A DNA stretch of 11,684 bases, taken from the NCBI GenBank assembly GCA_035541265.1, contig DATKNQ010000122.1:1-11684 (forward strand), in the 5' to 3' direction. Origin of the DNA: Bog-159 sp035541265 (GTDB lineage: Bacteria > Acidobacteriota > Terriglobia > Bryobacterales > Bryobacteraceae). Below, in pieces: positions 6,840-11,684 of the stretch; within the stretch, counting starts at the first letter, position 1; each line of letters starts with the position of its first letter. Position numbers and translations under genes: made by a program. The notes below the pieces were generated by a model, which was not told where the DNA came from, did not search any database, and worked only from the letters and a program-made list of their open reading frames with translations.

Positions 6840-7858
6840 CAAGCCGCTTTTTGGATGCGTGCAAGCGCAGACCCACGGACTTTCGTCCGGTGTGGTTTAT
6901 GCGCCAGGCGGGCCGCTATTTGCGTCCCTACCGGGAGATCCGGGCGAAGCACAGCATCCTCGAAATCTGCAAACGTCCGGACCTGGCTGCCACCGTCACG
7001 CTGCAGCCGGTCGAGATTCTGGACGTGGACGCCGCCATCATTTTCGCTGACTTGCTGCTGCCGGTGGAGCCGATGGGCCTGAAGCTGCGGTTTGCCACGG
7101 GAGAAGGCCCGCGCATCGACAATCCTGTGCACACGAATTCCGACGTGGATAGCCTGTCGACGGCCAACACGGACGATCTGGGGTACGTCGGCGAAGCGAT
7201 TCAGGCGGTGGTGCGGGCGCTGGCCGGCAAGGTGCCGGTGATCGGATTTGTGGGCGCGCCGTTCACGCTGGCCAGTTACATGATCGAGGGCGGCGCATCG
7301 CGCAATTACATCCGCACCAAGCGCATGATGTATTCCGACGAGATCCTGTGGCGGCGGCTGATGGGCAAGATCGTGGACGTGCAGGCGCCTTTCGCCGCGC
7401 TGCAGGTGAGCGCGGGCGCGCGCTGCATCCAGGTGTTCGATAGTTGGGTGGGTGCGCTCGGCCCCGACGATTATGTGCGCTTCGTGCAGCCGTATTCGCG
7501 CGCGCTGATCGAACGCATCCGGTCGACGGGCGTGCCGGTGATCCACTTCGGCACGGGCGCTTCGGGTTTCTTCCGCGAACTGCACGCAGCCGGCGGCGAC
7601 GTGATGGGCGTCGACTGGCGCGTGAATATCGACCAGGCGTGGATGGACATCAGCTACCGCTCGGCCGTGCAAGGCAATCTGGATCCGGTGGCGCTGTTCG
7701 CGCCCCTGCCCGAGCTGAAGATGAAGATCGCTGAGCTGCTGAAGCGCACGGGCACACGGCCGGGGCACATCTTCAACGTAGGTCACGGCATTCTGCCGGA
7801 GACGCCGGTGGAGAATGTGAAGGCTTGCGTGCAGATAGTGCGCGAGTTCAGGCCGTAA
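6821..7858 (+). CDS. hemE: Uroporphyrinogen decarboxylase HemE
   Basis: HemE removes four carboxyl groups from uroporphyrinogen III to give coproporphyrinogen III in cytosolic heme synthesis. The 345-residue product matches the family throughout: PVWFMRQAGRYLRPYR near the N terminus (RQAGRY 28-33), FADLLLPVEPMGL with the catalytic Asp at 77, GFVGAPFTLASYMIEGG with Tyr153, FDSWVG, HFGTGASGF, VDWRVN, GNLDP, and FNVGHGILPETPVENV with His322. ATG 6821 is preferred because AGGACGGA (6807-6814) lies just upstream. ATG 6836, overlapping the apbE TGA as ATGA, is the alternative and would drop five residues. The 19-base overlap with apbE suggests coupled translation. No other heme gene is in the window, so this hem gene is dispersed from the rest of the pathway. 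Confidence 0.97.
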   Translation: MRVAPMTSRFLDACKRRPTDFRPVWFMRQAGRYLRPYREIRAKHSILEICKRPDLAATVTLQPVEILDVDAAIIFADLLLPVEPMGLKLRFATGEGPRIDNPVHTNSDVDSLSTANTDDLGYVGEAIQAVVRALAGKVPVIGFVGAPFTLASYMIEGGASRNYIRTKRMMYSDEILWRRLMGKIVDVQAPFAALQVSAGARCIQVFDSWVGALGPDDYVRFVQPYSRALIERIRSTGVPVIHFGTGASGFFRELHAAGGDVMGVDWRVNIDQAWMDISYRSAVQGNLDPVALFAPLPELKMKIAELLKRTGTRPGHIFNVGHGILPETPVENVKACVQIVREFRP

Positions 7859-7950
7859 GGCCGCGCCTCAAGGCGGCCAGCGAGGCCGCCGTTCGACGGT
7901 GCGCCACGGCCGTCCGCCTGCAGCGGGCAGGCTTGCAGCCCACCCAGCGC
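7859..7950. repeat. GC-rich spacer with two small hairpins, repeat-like
   Basis: The spacer after hemE contains GGCGGCC (7872-7878) paired with GGCCGCC (7884-7890) around a five-base loop, and GCCTGC (7916-7921) paired with GCAGGC (7927-7932) around a five-base loop. Neither is followed by a T run, so they are not clear intrinsic terminators. The composition (inverted GGCCGCC units, GCAGGCTTGCAGCC) looks like a degenerate interspersed repeat rather than a gene. The 3' part supplies the -35 box of the next gene. Confidence 0.45.
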
Positions 7951-7961
7951 TAAGATATGAT
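7933..7961 (+). promoter_or_regulatory. Sigma70-type promoter, probably giving a leaderless mRNA
   Basis: TTGCAG (7933-7938) and TATGAT (7956-7961) are separated by exactly 17 bases. The -10 box ends seven bases before the ATG at 7969, so transcription would begin at or next to that start codon. No Shine-Dalgarno precedes the gene, which fits. Confidence 0.6.
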
Positions 7962-7968
7962 GCTCGCC

Positions 7969-8817
7969 ATGCAAGACAGGATCGCGTTTTCGCGAAGAGG
8001 CTTTCTCCAGATGGGCACGATCGGCCTGGTTGGGGCCGGTTTCCTGCGCGCCAATCCGCTCGGCTTCCCGATCGGATGCCAGACATGGCCGGTGCGGGAT
8101 ACCATCGGCAAGGATCTGGACGGCACGCTCAAAGAACTGGCCGGCATGGGTTTCGAGCGCATCGAGATGTGCTCGCCGCCGGGCTACGCGCAGATGGGTT
8201 TCGGACCGCTGGCGCAAATGAAACCGGCGGCCTTGCGCGCGCGCTTCCACGCCGCCGGGCTCGGCTGCGAGAGCTGCCACTTCGGCTTCGGCGAACTGCG
8301 CGACCACCTGGATGAGCGCATCGCCTTCGCCCAGGAACTCGGCCTGAAACAAATGATCATCTCCACGTTCTGGCTGCCCAAGGACGCCAAGATGTCCGAT
8401 TGGATGGGCGCCGTCGACCAGGCCAACAAGTTCGGCGAGAAGACCGCCAAAGCCGGATTACAGCTCGGCTTCCACAATCACGATTTCGAGTTTCACAAAA
8501 TCGGCGGCGAGCTGATTTACGACAGGCTGATGGGCGAGTTCGATCCGAAGCTGGTGAAGATGCAGTTTCAGGTGAGTGTCATCAGCCTCGGCTATCATGC
8601 CGCGGATTATTTCGAGAAGTACCCCGGCCGCTTCATCTCCATCCATTTGCAGGATTGGTCGCCCGCGGAGAAGAAGGAGGTCGCCCTGGGGACGGGCGTG
8701 GTGGATTGGAAACACCTGTTCGCGGCGGCGAAGAAATCGGGAGCCCGGAATTACTTCGTGGAAACCGAGCGCGCCGATTTAGCGGCCAGTGCGCAGTTCC
8801 TGAAGGGACTGAGCTGA
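7969..8817 (+). CDS. Tat-signal sugar phosphate isomerase/epimerase-like TIM-barrel protein
   Basis: This 282-residue protein belongs to the xylose-isomerase-like TIM-barrel superfamily (AP-endonuclease 2 fold). The N terminus carries a twin-arginine signal (SRRGFL, residues 8-13, then a hydrophobic stretch), so it is probably exported folded. Barrel motifs are GFHNHDFEF with His169 and His171, HLQDW with His226, GTGVVDWKHLF, and FVETE with Glu265. Where relatives have a metal-binding Asp after FQ (FQxD), this protein has Ser203. The substrate cannot be told; relatives act on sugars or inositols. I chose ATG 7969 because the -10 box TATGAT overlaps the two in-frame ATGs at 7957 and 7960, making those unlikely to lie on the transcript. 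It ends seven bases from the end of the convergent - strand gene. Confidence 0.82.
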   Translation: MQDRIAFSRRGFLQMGTIGLVGAGFLRANPLGFPIGCQTWPVRDTIGKDLDGTLKELAGMGFERIEMCSPPGYAQMGFGPLAQMKPAALRARFHAAGLGCESCHFGFGELRDHLDERIAFAQELGLKQMIISTFWLPKDAKMSDWMGAVDQANKFGEKTAKAGLQLGFHNHDFEFHKIGGELIYDRLMGEFDPKLVKMQFQVSVISLGYHAADYFEKYPGRFISIHLQDWSPAEKKEVALGTGVVDWKHLFAAAKKSGARNYFVETERADLAASAQFLKGLS

Positions 8818-8824
8818 GCGCCGG

Positions 8825-9190
8825 CTACTTCCTGGGCTCCAGCTTCAGGTTCATCACAGCGACCTTGCGCGAGTCGAAAGAACTCAGAGTTCTTGTGGCG
8901 CTTGCCTCGCCGCTATAGGTCGCGCTCAGTTCGAAATCGGTGTCCGTGCTGAGGCCGTGAAAATAATACGTGCCGTTGTCGCGCGTGATGAAGGAACGGA
9001 TCTGCAGGGTCTTGGTATTCTTCAACTGCACCACCGCGCCGTTCACCGCGTGGCCTTCGGAATTGCTGACCACACCCTGCACCGTGCGGATGTTGGCGTC
9101 TTCGTCCTTCTTGGCTGCTGCCGGCCCCGCTACCAGTAACAGGGCACACGCCGCCGCAGCTACCCAGCGGGCCAGCGCGACGGTGCGCAT
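8825..9190 (-). CDS. Small secreted carboxypeptidase regulatory-like domain protein
   Basis: This 121-residue protein has a signal peptide (MRTVALARW, a hydrophobic core, cleavage expected after GPAAA, about residue 26) followed by one carboxypeptidase regulatory-like beta-sandwich: VQGVVSNSEGHAVNGAVVQLKNT, a Thr-Arg-Asp-Asn-Gly turn, TYYFHGL, and a closing strand VAVMNLKLEP. Such domains are extracytoplasmic and usually serve adhesion or structure rather than catalysis; here the domain stands alone with no enzyme attached. Start ATG 9190 lies four bases after the stop of the upstream LysW-like gene, so the two are likely translated together. Longer in-frame starts would overlap that gene and bury the signal peptide. 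Specific function unknown. Confidence 0.8.
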   Translation of the reverse strand: MRTVALARWVAAAACALLLVAGPAAAKKDEDANIRTVQGVVSNSEGHAVNGAVVQLKNTKTLQIRSFITRDNGTYYFHGLSTDTDFELSATYSGEASATRTLSSFDSRKVAVMNLKLEPRK

Positions 9191-9194
9191 CGCC

Positions 9195-9410
9195 TTATTT
9201 CCAGTCCTCTTCGGATTCTTCCTCTTCGGTGTCATCAAGGTAATCTTCGTCCTCTTCTTCTTCGATTTCCTCCGCGGATTCCAACTCCAGAGGATCGGTC
9301 CCGATCACCTTGAGATCCGCTCCGCATTCATCGCAACTGATGGAGTCGCCTTCGTCCACATCTTCTTCGTCGATATCGATGGCCCCGTCGCATACCGGGC
9401 AAGTAACCAT
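9195..9410 (-). CDS. LysW-like zinc-ribbon protein with long acidic tail
   Basis: This 71-residue protein has an N-terminal zinc ribbon (Cys4, Cys7, Cys26, Cys29 in CPVC and CDEC pairs) and then GADLKVIGTDPLELES, the run that marks the LysW family of amino-group carrier proteins for lysine or arginine synthesis. Unlike LysW, which ends in EDWGE with the carrier Glu last, it continues into a tail of almost only Glu/Asp and ends EEDWK. The carrier chemistry is therefore probably lost, and no lysine-pathway gene is nearby. Start ATG 9410 is supported by GGGAGGA nine bases upstream; a start farther upstream (9491) gives residues unlike the family. It is likely cotranscribed with the downstream secreted protein. 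Its role is unknown. Confidence 0.82.
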   Translation of the reverse strand: MVTCPVCDGAIDIDEEDVDEGDSISCDECGADLKVIGTDPLELESAEEIEEEEDEDYLDDTEEEESEEDWK

Positions 9411-9474
9411 AACCAGAAATCCTCCCGAACCGCCTTCACTACACTTAACGAAAGTCCGCCACGCTTGCAACTGT

Positions 9475-9480
9475 ATTGTA
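9475..9480 (-). promoter_or_regulatory. Possible -10 box for the LysW-like gene
   Basis: TACAAT reads on the - strand about 64 bases before ATG 9410, within the 85-base gap after the DinB-family gene. No good -35 is seen at 16-18 bases, so the gene may instead depend on read-through from the DinB gene. The gap holds no terminator. Confidence 0.25.
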
Positions 9481-9495
9481 CAGCTTTCCACGCGG

Positions 9496-10005
9496 CTATC
9501 GAGCCGCTTGCTTTGCCAACCGGCGGCGGGTGCTCGCGGGCACCAGGCCCTTCATGCGCAAACACAGAAAAAGCTGCGCGCGATGCGTCAGTTCGTGCTC
9601 TTTGACGAACTGCAGCATCTCGAGGCGCGTGACGCGCGCGCCATCCACCCGGGTGATCACGCCCGCGTAGAACTCCGCGCCGCGCGCGGCTAATTCAGCC
9701 GTGCGCTGTTCGATCGACGCGCGCAATTCGCGTGCCAGATCGGCCGCGCCAGCGCCTTCCGGCAACAGCGCAAAGCGCGCCAACTTCTGGCGGAATTCCG
9801 GACCGCCCAGATGTTCCTCGCCTTCGAGCAGCAGGCCTGTCAGCCCGTGCCCGGCCACCAGAATATGACGCGCGACCTGGCCGAACGTCATCACGTCCGG
9901 CGCGGGCTTGAAATCGAATTCGGCCGCTGGGAACTCTTCCACCGCGGCAACCGTGTCTCCCCGGATAGCTTTCCAGGAATCCAGAACCTGCTCCAGTCTG
10001 ACCAT
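9496..10005 (-). CDS. DinB/YfiT-family putative metal-dependent protein
   Basis: This 169-residue protein has the four-helix-bundle DinB fold, a family of mostly uncharacterised metal-binding proteins, some of which are thiol-S-transferases. The expected metal-binding histidines are His47 (in VARHILVAGH) and His137 and His141 (in KEHELTHRAQL). The opening LDSWKAIRGDTVAAVEEFPAAEFDFKPAPDVMTFGQ is typical. I chose ATG 10005 because TACAAT on the - strand ends seven bases before it, implying a leaderless mRNA. ATG 10014 overlaps that box, and ATG 10056 lies upstream of it. The gene diverges from the enolase-superfamily gene and leads toward the LysW-like gene 85 bases downstream. Partner and substrate are unknown. 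Confidence 0.82.
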   Translation of the reverse strand: MVRLEQVLDSWKAIRGDTVAAVEEFPAAEFDFKPAPDVMTFGQVARHILVAGHGLTGLLLEGEEHLGGPEFRQKLARFALLPEGAGAADLARELRASIEQRTAELAARGAEFYAGVITRVDGARVTRLEMLQFVKEHELTHRAQLFLCLRMKGLVPASTRRRLAKQAAR

Positions 10006-10012
10006 ACGTCCC

Positions 10013-10018
10013 ATTGTA
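10013..10018 (-). promoter_or_regulatory. -10 box for the DinB-family gene, leaderless type
   Basis: TACAAT on the - strand is followed by GGGACGT and then ATG 10005. The seven-base spacing to the start codon matches the TIM-barrel promoter. A -35 match at 16-18 bases is poor. Confidence 0.45.
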
Positions 10019-10066
10019 CTCAGGCAGGCACGAAACGGCTCATGCGCCATCGGCATTGCGGCGGGT

Positions 10067-10072
10067 TAGAAT
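10067..10072 (+). promoter_or_regulatory. -10 box for the enolase-superfamily gene, leaderless type
   Basis: TAGAAT ends six bases before ATG 10079 and no Shine-Dalgarno lies between, so the transcript should begin at or beside the start codon. The expected -35 position (about 10044-10049) matches TTGACA poorly. It shares a 73-base divergent region with the DinB promoter. Confidence 0.45.
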
Positions 10073-10078
10073 CGACGC

Positions 10079-11269
10079 ATGCACCGGCGCGATTTTGTCC
10101 GCTCAGGCGGCGCGGCGGCGGCCTGGACCGCGGCAGCAGCTTTCGCCGAGACCGCCAAGGGCGCCGTGCGGATCACGGGGCTCGAGACCGACCTGCTGCG
10201 CTTCCCGCCCGGCAAGCCGTTCTTCGACGCGATTCACACGTTCGGCACCGAGTCCGGCGGCGTGGTGCTGCGCCTGCGCACCGACGCGGGCATCACCGGC
10301 TGGGCGTACAGTTCCTTCGGTATGATCGCGGGCGGCCCGCGCGTGGTGCAGACGATCCTGGAACAAGAGGTCAAGCCGGTTCTGATGGGCCAGGACCCCG
10401 CGTTTTCGAAGCGCCTGCGCGCCGATCTGTGGAAAGCGCTCGAATACCAGGGAGTGCAGGGCGTGGCGCAGTTCGCCATCGCGGCCGCCGATATCGCCAT
10501 CTGGGACATTTTGGGCAAGGCCGCCGGGCTGCCTGTCTACAAGATGCTGGGCGCGTACGCCGATCGCATTCCGGCTTATTCGATGTGCGGCTGGTATTAC
10601 GAAAACGACGGGGACCTCACGCAATTCAAACGAGCCATCACCAGCGCTTTCGAGGAAGGATTCCCCGCCGTCAAGATCAAGGTCGGCCGCGCGTCGCTGG
10701 ACGACGATATCCACCGTATCGAAGCAGCCCGCGCCATCGGCGGCAAAGACCGGCGCGTGATGGTGGACGCTAATCAGGCGTTCCATCTCAACGAGGCGAT
10801 CCGGCGCGGCCGCGTCTATCAGCAGATGGGCTGTTACTGGTACGAAGAGCCGATGCCGCCGTACGATCACGCGGCTTGGGCCGAGCTGGCGCGGGAGCTC
10901 GATATCCTGATCGCCACCGGCGAGAACGAATACACGAAGTACCCTTACGCCGACCTGATCAGCCGCCACGGTGTGGATATCGTGCAGCCGGACAACCGCC
11001 GCGCGGGCGGCGTCAGCGAGTGGATGGAGATCGCCGCCGTGGCCGCAGCGTTCGGCGTGGATGTCGCGAGCCATGGAGGCGGCGGCGCCAACATGCATAT
11101 GCTGCTGGCGATGCCCAATGCAATTTATCTGGAAAGCGGCAGCTTGAAGAACCAAACATCCGTGGTAGAACCGCTGCGTATGCGCGACGGCGCGATCCTG
11201 GCGCCCGAATCGCCCGGCATGAGCAGCGAGTTGCAGCCCGGTTACATCGCTCGGTACAAGGTGGGTTGA
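10079..11269 (+). CDS. Tat-signal mandelate racemase/muconate lactonizing enzyme-family protein
   Basis: This enolase-superfamily enzyme has 396 residues, including an N-terminal twin-arginine signal (RRDFV, then an Ala-rich hydrophobic stretch), so export of a folded enzyme is expected. The capping domain precedes a (beta/alpha)7 barrel with a full mandelate-racemase-type active site: K199-I-K201, metal ligands Asp230, Glu256 and Glu282, the Asp305/His332 dyad, and Glu352. Spacings equal those recalled for mandelate racemase (K164, K166, D195, E221, E247, D270, H297, E317) with a constant offset of 35. Such enzymes abstract a proton alpha to a carboxylate, giving racemisation, dehydration or cycloisomerisation; acid-sugar dehydration is a likely guess, but the substrate is not readable. 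The stop overlaps the next ATG. Confidence 0.88.
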   Translation: MHRRDFVRSGGAAAAWTAAAAFAETAKGAVRITGLETDLLRFPPGKPFFDAIHTFGTESGGVVLRLRTDAGITGWAYSSFGMIAGGPRVVQTILEQEVKPVLMGQDPAFSKRLRADLWKALEYQGVQGVAQFAIAAADIAIWDILGKAAGLPVYKMLGAYADRIPAYSMCGWYYENDGDLTQFKRAITSAFEEGFPAVKIKVGRASLDDDIHRIEAARAIGGKDRRVMVDANQAFHLNEAIRRGRVYQQMGCYWYEEPMPPYDHAAWAELARELDILIATGENEYTKYPYADLISRHGVDIVQPDNRRAGGVSEWMEIAAVAAAFGVDVASHGGGGANMHMLLAMPNAIYLESGSLKNQTSVVEPLRMRDGAILAPESPGMSSELQPGYIARYKVG

Positions 11270-11684
11270 TGCTCGAAAAAGTCGATCTGACGCGCGCCAT
11301 CTCGAAAGAGGAATACAAGAGCCGCCTGCCGGCGTTGCAGGCGAGTCTCTACGATCTGCAGCTCGCGACCTCGGAGGCCGGTCTGCCCAGCGTGATCGTC
11401 TTCGAAGGTTGGGACGCTGCCGGGAAGGGCACTTGTATCAACGTGCTTACCAGTAAGCTCGAGCCGCGCGCCTTCAAACTGCACGTGATCCAGGAGCCGC
11501 GCACACACGAACTCCACATGCCGTGGATCTACCGCTTCTGGCAGCGCATTCCGAATTACGGACACATGGCCATCTTCGACCGGAGCTGGTACCGCCGGGT
11601 GCTCGACGAGCGCGTGGAAAAAATCACGCCGAAAGCCGAGTGGCAGAAAGCCTATCGCGACATCACCGATTTCGAGCGCACGCT
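11269..11684 (+). CDS. ppk2: Polyphosphate kinase 2-family protein (3' end beyond window)
   Basis: PPK2 enzymes transfer phosphate between polyphosphate and nucleotides in the cytoplasm. The 138 codons seen include the Walker A loop GWDAAGKG (47-54) in VIVFEGWDAAGKGTCINVL, and the Walker B/lid motif FDRSWYRRVLDERVE starting at 103. The RVLDERVE form after WY resembles the polyphosphate:AMP phosphotransferase-type branch more than the GVERVMGF form of ADP/GDP-type enzymes, but class assignment needs the missing C terminus. ATG 11269 shares its A with the TGA of the upstream enzyme gene, so translation is probably coupled, although no shared pathway is evident. The gene is cut by the window edge, not by mutation. 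Confidence 0.9.
   Translation, partial: MLEKVDLTRAISKEEYKSRLPALQASLYDLQLATSEAGLPSVIVFEGWDAAGKGTCINVLTSKLEPRAFKLHVIQEPRTHELHMPWIYRFWQRIPNYGHMAIFDRSWYRRVLDERVEKITPKAEWQKAYRDITDFERT

Noticed and set aside
5733..7786. Two long - strand open frames opposite apbE and hemE
   Set aside because: Both lie over strongly supported + strand genes and encode low-information His/Arg/Ala-rich sequence.
7872..7890. Intrinsic terminator after hemE
   Set aside because: The stem is good but no T run follows; it is kept only as a hairpin in a repeat-like spacer.
8970..9605. A 211-codon + strand frame across the three - strand genes
   Set aside because: It crosses two intergenic gaps and opposes three genes with signal peptide, zinc-ribbon and DinB signatures.
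10103..11155. A 350-codon - strand frame opposite the enolase-family gene
   Set aside because: It opposes a gene with a complete catalytic residue set and has no motifs of its own.

Overview
This is an 11.7 kb chromosomal window, high in GC, from a bacterium that most resembles an acidobacterium of the Solibacter/Bryobacter type. That placement is inference. It rests on the core-operon order rimP-nusA-infB-ylxP-rbfA without ylxR or truB, Tat-type signals on a TIM-barrel and an enolase-superfamily protein, a small secreted carboxypeptidase-regulatory-like protein, and intergenic repeats built from GGGTNCT heptamers. No 16S rRNA or other decisive marker is present.

Positions 1-5857 hold the translation/transcription core operon on the + strand: a terminator-like hairpin in the leader, rimP (30S maturation), nusA (transcription elongation and antitermination), infB (initiation factor IF-2 with a very long Pro/Ala linker), ylxP (DUF503) and rbfA (30S maturation, cold response). 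A heptamer-based inverted repeat sits inside this operon between ylxP and rbfA. Two housekeeping genes follow closely and overlap: an exported ApbE-type flavin transferase and hemE (uroporphyrinogen decarboxylase). The overlaps rbfA/apbE/hemE suggest one transcript to about 7858.

Positions 7859-11684 are looser accessory material. A repeat-like spacer carries a good promoter for a Tat-signal sugar isomerase-like TIM-barrel protein. Convergent to it, on the - strand, are a DinB-family protein, a LysW-like zinc-ribbon protein with a very acidic tail, and a small secreted beta-sandwich protein. A Tat-signal mandelate-racemase-type enzyme diverges from the DinB gene and overlaps by one base a polyphosphate kinase 2 gene that runs off the window.

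The main points for a second look are the attenuator-like hairpin before rimP, an 11-codon ORF whose stop overlaps the infB start, the heptamer inverted repeat, a dnaX-like A-AAA-AAG slippery site at the rbfA/apbE overlap, the LysW homologue that lacks the carrier glutamate, and three genes whose -10 box lies 6-7 bases before the start codon, implying leaderless mRNAs. I see no CRISPR array, phage, IS element, tRNA or rRNA, and no clear new multi-gene system.
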